Source of the DNA: AC-32 sp963813435
GTDB lineage: Bacteria; Actinomycetota; Thermoleophilia; Gaiellales; Gaiellaceae
Length of the DNA stretch: 64,000 nt
Assembly (NCBI GenBank): GCA_963813435.1
Contig: CAWEYY010000004.1
Span: forward strand, 124,001 to 188,000
Direction of reading: 5' to 3'
This document shows, piece after piece, positions 1-6,487 of this stretch. Position numbers and translations under genes: made by a program. Every line of letters begins with the position of its first letter. Position 1 is the stretch's first letter. The notes beneath the pieces were generated by a model. The model made no database searches and had not been told where the DNA came from. It worked only from the letters and a program-made list of their open reading frames with translations.

Positions 1-339
1 CAGTGGGTGGGATGGATCAAGGAAGAGCTCGAGGCCGGCGCCTGGAAGGTGATCACCGAGGGCCGCGAGGGCGGCACCGCCGGGATCTACCGGCCGACCG
101 GCGAGATGCGCACCGGTCTCGTCGACGAGATCGTCCACGAGGTCGAGCTCGGCGACCTGATCTTCGAGGCGCCGACCAAATCGAGTCAGGCCTGGTTCGT
201 CAAGCAGTTCGGCCCGAACGTCAACCTCGGGAACATCCCGCCTGACGAGGTCATCCCGCTCGAGACGCTGCGCCTAGGCCTGCGCGGCGACACGCTCAAG
301 GAGGTCCTGCTCGATGGCGAGCGCGCCCCAACTGCCTGA
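1..339 (+). CDS. comA: Phosphosulfolactate synthase, ComA family (3' end only)
   Basis: This is the C-terminal 112 residues of a gene that begins before the window; the frame is open from base 1. The ComA family adds sulfite to phosphoenolpyruvate to give (2R)-3-phosphosulfolactate. The visible part carries conserved family segments: REGGTAGIYRPTGEMR (residues about 20-36 of the fragment), the acidic ELGDLIFEAP stretch, and QAWFVKQFGPNVNLGNI near the end. It overlaps the start of cysH by 26 bp, so it is translationally linked to sulfate assimilation. Bacterial homologues make sulfolactate in Bacillus spores, and the archaeal enzyme serves coenzyme M synthesis. Which role applies here cannot be told; a sulfite-consuming branch of this operon is the simplest reading. 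Confidence 0.85.
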   Translation, partial: QWVGWIKEELEAGAWKVITEGREGGTAGIYRPTGEMRTGLVDEIVHEVELGDLIFEAPTKSSQAWFVKQFGPNVNLGNIPPDEVIPLETLRLGLRGDTLKEVLLDGERAPTA

Positions 340-1015
340 GCTCGACTTCGAGTCGATGACGGCGGAGGACGTCCTGCGCTGGGCGTACGCCGAGTTCGGC
401 GACCGGCTCTGCCTGACGTGCTCCTGGCAGAAGCAGTCGTCGGTGCTCGTGCACATGGTCTCGGAGCTCGGGCTCGACCTGCCGGTGATCGAGCTCGACA
501 CGCACCTCTTCTTCCGCGAGAGCTACGAGACGCGCGACCGGCTCGTCGAGCGCTACGGCGTGAAGCTGCAGCCGCCGCCTCCGCTCATCACCGTCGCCGA
601 GCAGCACCGGCGCGAGGGCCCGAACCTCTGGGAGACCGACCCGGACCGCTGCTGCCACGTGCGCAAGGTCGAGCCGCTGCTGCACGCGCTCGAGCCCTAC
701 GACGCCTGGATCTCCGGGATTCGCCGTGACCAGTCGCCCAGCCGCTCGACGACGCCCAAGGTTCAGTGGTCCGAGCGCTACGACGTCTGGAAGGTGCACC
801 CGCTCGCGGACTGGGACGAGAAGCGCGTCTGGGCGTACATCCACGTCAACGAGATTCCGTACAACTCGCTCCACGACGTCGGCTTCCGCTCGATCGGGTG
901 CATTCCGTGCACGCGCCCGACGAGCCCCGAGGAAGAGGAGCGCGCCGGCCGCTGGGCCGGCTCCGACAAGCTCGAATGTGGCATCCACCTCGACACTCCC
1001 GTAGGAGGGACATGA
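314..1015 (+). CDS. cysH: Adenylyl-sulfate (APS) reductase, thioredoxin-dependent
   Basis: A 233-residue cytoplasmic enzyme that reduces activated sulfate to sulfite. It has the PP-loop-type ATP-pyrophosphatase fold of the CysH family. Cys113-Cys114 with Cys196 and Cys199 form the CC...CxxC pattern that binds a [4Fe-4S] cluster. This marks the APS-using assimilatory reductases rather than the cluster-free PAPS reductases of enteric bacteria. The catalytic Cys222 sits in the C-terminal ECGIHL motif. The ATG at 314 lies inside the end of comA. The stop overlaps the next start as ATGA (1012-1015). Length is normal for the family. Its product, sulfite, is the substrate of the upstream ComA-like enzyme and of sulfite reductase, which is not in this window. 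Confidence 0.93.
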   Translation: MASAPQLPELDFESMTAEDVLRWAYAEFGDRLCLTCSWQKQSSVLVHMVSELGLDLPVIELDTHLFFRESYETRDRLVERYGVKLQPPPPLITVAEQHRREGPNLWETDPDRCCHVRKVEPLLHALEPYDAWISGIRRDQSPSRSTTPKVQWSERYDVWKVHPLADWDEKRVWAYIHVNEIPYNSLHDVGFRSIGCIPCTRPTSPEEEERAGRWAGSDKLECGIHLDTPVGGT

Positions 1016-1611
1016 CCGACAACATCCACGCCGCCGAGCACCCCGAGTCCGATCGGGTCCGGCCCGGCGGCTTCACGCTCTGGTTCACCGGGCTCTCCGG
1101 TGCAGGCAAGACCACCATCGCGCACATCGTCGGCCCCGAGCTCGACCGGCGCGGCCTCGTCGTCGAGTACCTCGACGGCGACAACGTGCGCATGCACCTC
1201 TCGAAGGGCCTCGGCTTCTCGAAGGAGGACCGCGACACGCACATCGAGCGGGTGGGCTGGGTCGCGTCGCGGCTGACCCGGCAGGGAGGCGCCGTGATCA
1301 CTGCCGCGATCTCGCCGTACGAGGAGACGCGTCAGCAGGCGCGCGACTGGGTCGAGCCGGTCGGCACATTCGTCGAGGTCTACGTCAAGGCGTCGGTCGA
1401 CGAGTGCGCGCGGCGCGACGTGAAGGGCCTCTACGAGAAGGCGTTCAAGGGCGAGATCAAGGAGTTCACCGGCGTCAGCGATCCCTACGAGGAGCCGTCG
1501 AATCCTGAGCTCGTGATCGACACGGAGCTGCACTCGGCCGAGGAGAGCGCCGCGCTCGTCGTCGCCCGCCTCGAGGAGCTCGGCCTGGTCCCCGCCGGGG
1601 TAACGGTATGA
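1012..1611 (+). CDS. cysC: Adenylyl-sulfate kinase
   Basis: A 199-residue APS kinase that phosphorylates APS at the 3' position to PAPS. The P-loop GLSGAGKT is at residues 27-34 and the family motif DGDNVR at 55-60. Longer open frame exists upstream, but the start was placed at ATG 1012 because it overlaps the cysH stop (ATGA) and is preceded by a strong AGGAGG at 1003-1008. The neighbouring reductase is of the APS type and does not need PAPS, so this kinase probably supplies PAPS for sulfotransferases or metabolite sulfation. No sulfotransferase is visible in the window. Confidence 0.93.
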   Translation: MTDNIHAAEHPESDRVRPGGFTLWFTGLSGAGKTTIAHIVGPELDRRGLVVEYLDGDNVRMHLSKGLGFSKEDRDTHIERVGWVASRLTRQGGAVITAAISPYEETRQQARDWVEPVGTFVEVYVKASVDECARRDVKGLYEKAFKGEIKEFTGVSDPYEEPSNPELVIDTELHSAEESAALVVARLEELGLVPAGVTV

Positions 1612-1685
1612 GATGCCGCGTGCGGCGTCTCCATCAGGGCGCGCGGGCTTTGCCTGCGCGCCCGTCTGAAATGACCGGTCGACAC
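1612..1685 (+). repeat. Double-hairpin dispersed repeat, copy A
   Basis: Starts directly after the cysC stop. First hairpin at 1612-1629 (GATGCCGC/GCGGCGTC arms). A 4-nt spacer and TCAG follow, then a second hairpin of 11 bp with TTT loop (about 1639-1663), closed by CGTCTGA, then AATGACCGGTCGA with its ACCGGT palindrome. The same layout recurs at 5411-5487 (reverse), 29609-29683 and 37381-37455, and the right end alone at 3769-3792. It lies 23 bp upstream of the sat start and contains no T-tract, so it is not a classic terminator. Confidence 0.85.
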
Positions 1686-1708
1686 TCTCGTCGTCAGGAG
1701 GTCGGTCG

Positions 1709-2848
1709 ATGACCCTCCTCGACTCGCAGCCGCTGATCGCGCCGCACGGCGGGAGGCTCGTCGACCGCACCGGGCCGCGCCCGGCCGGCGTCGAGCGGCT
1801 CGAGCAGGTCGCTCTCACGCCTCGTGAGCTCGCGGACCTCGACATGCTCGCCACCGGCGCGCTCTCGCCGCTCGAGGGCTTCATGTCGCGGCACGACTAT
1901 GGGCGCGTGGTCGAGGACATGCGCCTCGAGCGCGGGCTGCCGTGGGCGCTCCCGGTCTGCCTCTCCGTCGAGCGGTCGCCCCAGGGCGATGAGGTCGCGC
2001 TGACGGACGAGAGTGGCCGCGCCCTCGCGGTGCTCGAGGTCGACGAGGTCTACGAATACGACAGGGAGCGCGAGGCGGAGCGCTGCTTCCGGACGACCGA
2101 CGAGGCGCATCCGGGTGTCGCGAGGCTCTACGCGCAGAAGCCGCTCTACCTCGGCGGCCGGGTGACCGTCTTCGAGCGGCAGGAGCCGGCGTTCCCGGAG
2201 CTCGCGCTCGACCCGATCGACACCCGGCGCGCCTTTGCCGAGCGCAGCTGGAAGCGGGTCGTCGGCTTCCAGACGCGCAACCCGATCCACCGCGCGCACG
2301 AGTACCTGACGAAGGGCGCGCTCGAGACCGTCGACGGGCTCCTGATCCATCCGCTCGTCGGCGAGACGAAGTCGGACGACGTGCCCGCCGCAACGCGCGT
2401 CGAGTGCTACCGCGTCCTCATCGAGAACTACTACCCGGCCGACCGCGTGGTCGTCTCCGCGTTCCCCGCGGCGATGCGCTACGCCGGCCCGCGCGAGGCG
2501 ATCTGGCACGCGATCTGCCGCAAGAACTACGGCTGCTCGCACTTCATCGTCGGCCGGGACCACGCGGGCGTCGGCGACTACTACGGCACCTACGACGCGC
2601 AGCTGATCTTCGACGAGTTCGAGCCGCACGAGCTCGACATCGAGCCGATGTTCTTCGAGCACGCGTTCTTCTGCCGCGTCTGCGGCTCGATGGCGACGCC
2701 GAAGACCTGTCCGCACGGCGGCGACGACCACGTCTTCCTGTCGGGGACGAAGGTTCGCGAGCTGCTGGCTGCGGGCGAGCTCCCGCCGGTCGAGTTCTCT
2801 CGGCCCGAGGTGGCCGAGGTGCTGATCGCGAGCTACCGGGGCGGCTAG
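1709..2848 (+). CDS. sat: Sulfate adenylyltransferase (ATP sulfurylase)
   Basis: A 379-residue homomeric ATP sulfurylase that forms APS from sulfate and ATP, the first committed step of sulfate activation. The PUA-like N-terminal domain is followed by the catalytic domain with QTRNPIHRAH at residues 188-197 and GRDHAG at 282-287, both nucleotide-binding motifs of the Sat family. A C-terminal Cys322-x2-Cys325 with Cys334 and His336 looks like the zinc site seen in many bacterial and archaeal Sat proteins. The start ATG is preceded by an AGGAGG-like site about 8 nt upstream. It is separated from cysC by repeat copy A, so it may be differentially expressed from the cysH-cysC pair although it works just before them. 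Confidence 0.95.
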   Translation: MTLLDSQPLIAPHGGRLVDRTGPRPAGVERLEQVALTPRELADLDMLATGALSPLEGFMSRHDYGRVVEDMRLERGLPWALPVCLSVERSPQGDEVALTDESGRALAVLEVDEVYEYDREREAERCFRTTDEAHPGVARLYAQKPLYLGGRVTVFERQEPAFPELALDPIDTRRAFAERSWKRVVGFQTRNPIHRAHEYLTKGALETVDGLLIHPLVGETKSDDVPAATRVECYRVLIENYYPADRVVVSAFPAAMRYAGPREAIWHAICRKNYGCSHFIVGRDHAGVGDYYGTYDAQLIFDEFEPHELDIEPMFFEHAFFCRVCGSMATPKTCPHGGDDHVFLSGTKVRELLAAGELPPVEFSRPEVAEVLIASYRGG

Positions 2849-2859
2849 CGCCCTAGGCT

Positions 2860-3759
2860 GTGACCTGGCAGTTCACACTCAGCGGCTTCCTGATCGGCGC
2901 GCTCGTCGGGATGACCGGTATGGGCGGCGGCTCGCTGCTGACGCCGATCCTGGTCATCTTCTTCGGCTTCAAGCCGACGCTCGCCGTCGGGACGGACATC
3001 CTCCACGGCGCGATCTTCAAGAGCTTCGGCGCAGTGAGGCACAGGCGGCTGGGGACGGTCCATGCGCGTCTGACGTTCTGGATGTTCCTCGGCTCGGGGC
3101 CGATGTCGCTGCTGGGCGTCGCGGTGGCCACCTGGCTCTCGCACCACTCGAGCAGCGCCGAGTCGATCGAGTCCTACGCCATCGGGGGGGCGCTCGTGAT
3201 CGGCGGGATCGGCCTCGTTGCGAAGACGTTCGTCAAGATCGGCGTGCAGCCCGACGACGCGCCGTTCCTGCTCGAGCGGCGTGACCGCCTGATCGCGTTC
3301 ACGCTCGGCGCCGTCTGCGGCTTCGTCGTCGGCCTGACGTCGGTCGGCAGCGGCACGTTCTTCGGGCTCGTGATGGTGATGGTCTTCCCGCTCACGCTCG
3401 CGAAGATCGTCGGCACCGACATCTTCCACGCGGCCGCGCTGCTGTGGGTCGCGGGCTTCGGCCACCTCGTTGCGGGGAACGTCGACCTGCACGCGATGGC
3501 ATGGCTGCTGACCGGCTCGATCCCCGGGATCCTGCTGACGAGCCACTTCACGTTGAAGGTGCCCGACCGGGCGTTGCGGCTCGGCCTCGCGTGCGTGCTC
3601 ATGCTCAGCGGGATCAAGCTGATCGACTTCGCCGGCGCGACGTACGTGATCGCCGTCGGTGCCGTCGTGGCTGCGATCGGATTCGCCCTCTGGGGCCTGG
3701 TCGCCCGTCTCGGACGCCGGCCACGTCCTGAAGTCGCGCCTAGAACGGGAAGCGGGTAG
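2860..3759 (+). CDS. TauE/SafE-type sulfite or sulfur-anion exporter
   Basis: A 299-residue membrane protein with about eight hydrophobic segments in two repeats. Each repeat begins with a glycine-rich stretch (residues about 14-24, and again in the GLTSVGSG region near 158-165), as in the TauE/SafE (DUF81) family. Members export sulfite, sulfoacetate or related anions, or take up sulfur compounds. It follows sat by 11 bp and so most likely belongs to the sulfur operon, protecting the cell from sulfite produced by CysH. The start is the GTG at 2860. The C-terminus is basic and cytoplasmic. Substrate is inferred from context only. Confidence 0.85.
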   Translation: MTWQFTLSGFLIGALVGMTGMGGGSLLTPILVIFFGFKPTLAVGTDILHGAIFKSFGAVRHRRLGTVHARLTFWMFLGSGPMSLLGVAVATWLSHHSSSAESIESYAIGGALVIGGIGLVAKTFVKIGVQPDDAPFLLERRDRLIAFTLGAVCGFVVGLTSVGSGTFFGLVMVMVFPLTLAKIVGTDIFHAAALLWVAGFGHLVAGNVDLHAMAWLLTGSIPGILLTSHFTLKVPDRALRLGLACVLMLSGIKLIDFAGATYVIAVGAVVAAIGFALWGLVARLGRRPRPEVAPRTGSG

Positions 3760-3768
3760 CCAAACCGC

Positions 3769-3792
3769 CCGTCTGAAATGACCGGTCGAACC
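3769..3792 (+). repeat. Double-hairpin repeat, copy B (right end only)
   Basis: This carries the right-end core CCGTCTGAAATGACCGGTCG, identical over 20 nt to copies A and C. The left hairpins are degenerate: only a weak inverted repeat (ACGG...CCGT, GCGG...CCGC) spans the TauE stop codon at 3757-3759. It lies immediately upstream of a promoter-like TTGACG. Confidence 0.75.
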
Positions 3793-3794
3793 GG

Positions 3795-3821
3795 TTGACG
3801 GTTGCGAAACCGCACTAGGAT
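3795..3821 (+). promoter_or_regulatory. Promoter for the formyltransferase-deacetylase pair
   Basis: TTGACG at 3795-3800 and TAGGAT at 3816-3821, spacer 15 nt. The ATG at 3832 follows after 10 nt, so the transcript would be nearly or fully leaderless. The box abuts repeat copy B. Confidence 0.5.
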
Positions 3822-3831
3822 CCAGCGGGCT

Positions 3832-4722
3832 ATGCGGCTTGTCTGGGTCAGCTTCGACGTGATGGGCCGGGACTGTCTCGCCGCGGCCGCGGAAGCGGGT
3901 GCCGAGGTTGCCGCGGTCGTGACGCTGCCCGGGCCGATCGACCGGGACCGGTCGGGCCAGTGCTCGTTCGACGAGATCGCTGAGCGGCTCGGCGCGCGGC
4001 TGATCGAGACAGCCGACATCAACTCGCCCGAAACCGTGGCCGCGGTGCGCGAGGCCGACCCGGACCTGATCTTCGTGGTCGGCTGGTCGCAGCTCGTGCT
4101 GGACGAGTTCATCGGCATCCCGCGCCACGGCGTCTTCGGGATGCACCCGACGCTGCTTCCTCGGCACAGAGGCCGCGCCGCGATCCCGTGGGCGATCCTG
4201 GGCGGGCTCGCGAAGACCGGCGTGACGCTGTTCGAGATCGCCGACGGGACCGCCGACTCGGGGCCGATCGTCGGCCAGGTCGACGTGCCGCTGGCCCACG
4301 ACGAGACGGCCACGACGCTGTACGACAAGGTGACCGAGGCGCACGTCGAGCTCGTGCGGCGGTTCGTTCCACAGTTGCTGGACGGCACCGCGCCTCGCAC
4401 GCCCCAGGACACACGTCGCGCGAGCGCCTGGCCGAAGCGCACGTCGGCGGACGGGATCATCGACTGGGAGACGCGTGCGCCCTATCTACACGACTGGGTT
4501 CGCGCCCAGACCAGGCCGTATCCCGGCGCCTTCACGTTCCTCGGCGACGAGCGGGTGGTCGTCTGGCGCGCGCGGCCGGTTCAGCTGGAAGAGGCGGCGC
4601 CGGCGGGCACGGTCGTCGGCCGGGACGGGGAAGACGCCATCGTCGCGTGCGGCGAGGGCGGGCTCGTGCTCGAGGAGGTGGAGGGCGTGGCCGAGGTGCC
4701 GGTCGGCGCGCGGCTCGGATGA
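3832..4722 (+). CDS. Formyltransferase-fold protein (sugar N-formyltransferase or Fmt-like)
   Basis: A 296-residue protein with the formyl-transferase N domain and a smaller C-terminal domain, like methionyl-tRNA and sugar-nucleotide N-formyltransferases that use 10-formyl-tetrahydrofolate. The folate-site loop is GMHPTLLPRHRGRAAIPW at residues 103-120, with the catalytic His105 and a DSG acid at 142. The usual catalytic Asn two residues before the His is Gly103 here. It overlaps the PIG-L deacetylase by ATGA (4719-4722). Deacetylation followed by formylation of an amino sugar is therefore a natural two-step hypothesis in this polysaccharide-rich window. An open frame extends to TTG 3802, but ATG 3832 fits the promoter. 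A housekeeping Fmt is less likely because no def or tRNA genes are nearby. Confidence 0.75.
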   Translation: MRLVWVSFDVMGRDCLAAAAEAGAEVAAVVTLPGPIDRDRSGQCSFDEIAERLGARLIETADINSPETVAAVREADPDLIFVVGWSQLVLDEFIGIPRHGVFGMHPTLLPRHRGRAAIPWAILGGLAKTGVTLFEIADGTADSGPIVGQVDVPLAHDETATTLYDKVTEAHVELVRRFVPQLLDGTAPRTPQDTRRASAWPKRTSADGIIDWETRAPYLHDWVRAQTRPYPGAFTFLGDERVVVWRARPVQLEEAAPAGTVVGRDGEDAIVACGEGGLVLEEVEGVAEVPVGARLG

Positions 4723-5390
4723 AAGTCCTCGTCTTCGCCGCGCACCCCGACGACGAGGTGCTCGGCATGGGCGGCACGCTCTGCCTGCACGCGGCCGAGC
4801 GCGGCGACGAGGTACGCGTCGTCTGCGTCACCGATGGCAGCTCGACGCAGTACCCGGACGATGTCGAGGCGCGCGCGCAGAAGGACGACGAGGCGAAGCG
4901 CGCCGCGGCCGTGCTGGGCGTGACCGACTACGTCCACCTCGACCTGCCGGACATGCGGCTCGACACGCTGCCGCACGTCGAGATCAACCGCGTCGTCGAG
5001 GAGCACGTCCGCGAGGTAGGGCCGGAGGTCGTCTACACCGCTCACCCGGACGTGAACCGCGACCACCGAGCACTGTTCGACTCGGTCGTGGTCGCGACGC
5101 GCCCGACCCCGGGCCAGGCCGTGCGCCGGGTGCTCACCTACGCGCCTACGTCGAGCACGGAGTGGACGCCCGCGGCGACGAACTGGTTCGTCCCGAACTG
5201 GTTCGTCGACGTGACCGCGACCCTGGAGCGAAAGCTCGAGGCCTTTGCATGCTTCGAGACCGAGTGGCGCGACTACCCCCATCCACGCAACGACCGGGCG
5301 CTCCGGGCACACGCCGAGTTCTACGGCGCGAGCGTCGGCTGCGAGTACGCGGAGCCTTTCGTCCTGGTCCGAAACGTCGTGCGTGCCTAG
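4719..5390 (+). CDS. PIG-L (LmbE-like) N-acetyl deacetylase
   Basis: A 223-residue zinc-dependent deacetylase of the PIG-L/LmbE family. The N-terminal HPDDE at residues 9-13 and HPDVNRDH at 109-116 supply the zinc ligands and catalytic acid typical of the family. Members remove acetyl from N-acetylglucosaminyl groups in small thiols, GPI precursors or antibiotics. The ATG overlaps the formyltransferase stop, so the two are co-translated. The C-terminal segment GASVGCEYAEPFVLVRNV is duplicated in a degenerate form 166 bp downstream (5491-5545). Substrate is not readable. A mycothiol-type role (MshB) is possible, but the formyltransferase neighbour favours a sugar. Confidence 0.85.
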   Translation: MKVLVFAAHPDDEVLGMGGTLCLHAAERGDEVRVVCVTDGSSTQYPDDVEARAQKDDEAKRAAAVLGVTDYVHLDLPDMRLDTLPHVEINRVVEEHVREVGPEVVYTAHPDVNRDHRALFDSVVVATRPTPGQAVRRVLTYAPTSSTEWTPAATNWFVPNWFVDVTATLERKLEAFACFETEWRDYPHPRNDRALRAHAEFYGASVGCEYAEPFVLVRNVVRA

Positions 5391-5410
5391 CAGCGTGAGT
5401 CGCTACGGGC

Positions 5411-5487
5411 GAATGAATCGACTCGTCGCTTCAGACGGATGCGCGGCTTTGCCGCGCATCCTGAAGCTCGGCGTCGCAAGCGCCACC
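5411..5487 (-). repeat. Double-hairpin dispersed repeat, copy E (reverse orientation)
   Basis: The only copy in reverse orientation. Read on the minus strand it has a first hairpin of CTCGGTGGCGC / GCGACGCCGAG arms (one mismatch), then TCAG, a perfect 10-bp stem GATGCGCGGC/GCCGCGCATC with loop AAA, CGTCTGA, and a right end (AGCGACGAGTCGATTC) diverged from the other copies. It sits exactly between the two copies of the duplicated deacetylase tail. Confidence 0.75.
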
Positions 5488-5490
5488 GAG

Positions 5491-5556
5491 GGCGCGAGCC
5501 TCGGCCGCGAGTCCCCCGAGCCTTTCGTCCTTGTCCGGAATGTCGAAGCGCCCTGA
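5491..5556 (+). pseudogene. Remnant of a PIG-L deacetylase C-terminus
   Basis: Bases 5491-5545 match 5325-5379 of the intact deacetylase at about 47 of 55 positions, counted by eye. In the deacetylase frame the remnant reads GASLGRESPEPFVLVRNV followed by EAP and a stop, against GASVGCEYAEPFVLVRNV in the intact gene. The three differences within EPFVLVRNV are all third-position and synonymous (CTG/CTT, CGA/CGG, AAC/AAT). That argues that both copies once evolved as coding sequence. The upstream body is missing and replaced by repeat copy E. The start codon of the next gene (ATG 5540) lies inside the remnant in another frame. Confidence 0.6.
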
Positions 5557-6487
5557 CCGCCTGCGTGCGGCGCGCGTGCTGGTGGCGATCGTCGTCGCCG
5601 TGCTGCTCGGCGGGAGCGCCGCTGCCTTCGCGCTCACCGAGCAGCTGAAGCTCGAGCGCAGCCCTGTCTACCGCACGCACGTCGGGAAGCTGCTCGGGCC
5701 CAACTGCAACTGCGCGCTCCGTCGGATCCCGATCCAGTTCGTCCTGCGCAAGCCCGGCCGCATCAGCCTGGTCGTGGTGGACTCGGGCGGCCACGTCGTG
5801 CGCACGCTGCTCGGCTCCGGCGTACGGCCTAGGGGCCTGCAGACGTTCAGCTGGAACGGGCGCGACGATGCGGGGCAGGTCGTGCCAGCGGGCACCTACA
5901 AGCCGCGGCTGCACCTCTCGCGTGAGCACCGGACGATCCTGATGCCGAACCCGATCACGGTCGACCCGACTCCGCCGCGGATCACGGGTGCGTCGCTCTC
6001 GCCGCGGGTCTTCTCGCCGGACCGCGACGGGCGGCGCGACATCGTCCGGATCCACTACAGGGCGACCGAGCCGTCCCGCGCGCTCGTGTACGTGAACGGC
6101 CGGCCGCGCGTAAGGACCAAGCGCTACGCCGAGACCGGTGTCGCGCGCTGGCTCGGGACCGGGCGGCCCCCAGGCCGGTACAGGCTGACGCTCCGAACGA
6201 TGGACCTCGCCGGGAACGTCTCTGCGCCCGTCGATCTCGGCGTCGTCCGGATCCACTTCATCTCGGTGGGGCCGCACGTCCAGCATGTGCGCGCGAAGGC
6301 GCGGATCGGCTTCCGCGTCGTGACCGATGCGAGGACGTACCGGTGGCGACTGGGACACGGCGGCGGCGTCTCGCGGCCGGGGCTGCTGATCCTGCGAGCG
6401 CCCGCGCAGCCGGGCCGCTACCGGCTGGTGGCGACCGCCAACGGCCACACTGCCGAGTCGGTCCTGTTCGTGGAGGCCGGCGCGTGA
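5540..6487 (+). CDS. Secreted or membrane-anchored FlgD-type Ig-like domain protein
   Basis: A 315-residue protein with a basic N-terminus and one hydrophobic segment (residues about 12-32), a signal peptide or anchor. An extracellular part with two Ig-like beta-sandwich units follows. The first contains a FlgD_ig-like stretch FSWNGRDDAGQVVPAGTY, the pattern used in secreted and gliding-type surface proteins. The second starts near SLSPRVFSPDRDGRRD. Paired cysteines (NCNC) follow the anchor. The ATG at 5540 sits within the duplicated deacetylase tail; a TTG at 5531 is an alternative. It overlaps the polymerase gene by GTGA. Role unknown; context suggests assembly or binding of the surface polymer. 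Confidence 0.75.
   Translation: MSKRPDRLRAARVLVAIVVAVLLGGSAAAFALTEQLKLERSPVYRTHVGKLLGPNCNCALRRIPIQFVLRKPGRISLVVVDSGGHVVRTLLGSGVRPRGLQTFSWNGRDDAGQVVPAGTYKPRLHLSREHRTILMPNPITVDPTPPRITGASLSPRVFSPDRDGRRDIVRIHYRATEPSRALVYVNGRPRVRTKRYAETGVARWLGTGRPPGRYRLTLRTMDLAGNVSAPVDLGVVRIHFISVGPHVQHVRAKARIGFRVVTDARTYRWRLGHGGGVSRPGLLILRAPAQPGRYRLVATANGHTAESVLFVEAGA

Noticed and set aside
1612..1708. A sulfur riboswitch ahead of sat.
   Set aside because: The structure here is the dispersed repeat found before unrelated genes, and no known S-box or SAM-II-type core is visible.
2845..4344. Long minus-strand open frames antisense to sat, TauE and the formyltransferase, and similar ones elsewhere (for example 19129-21562 and 21944-24328).
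   Set aside because: High GC makes long antisense frames common. Their products are low-complexity and rich in R, D, E and P, and show no domains, while the sense frames encode clear families.
3832..4722. Calling the formyltransferase methionyl-tRNA formyltransferase (fmt).
   Set aside because: The catalytic Asn position is Gly, and the neighbour is a PIG-L deacetylase rather than def or rsmB, so a sugar substrate is at least as likely.
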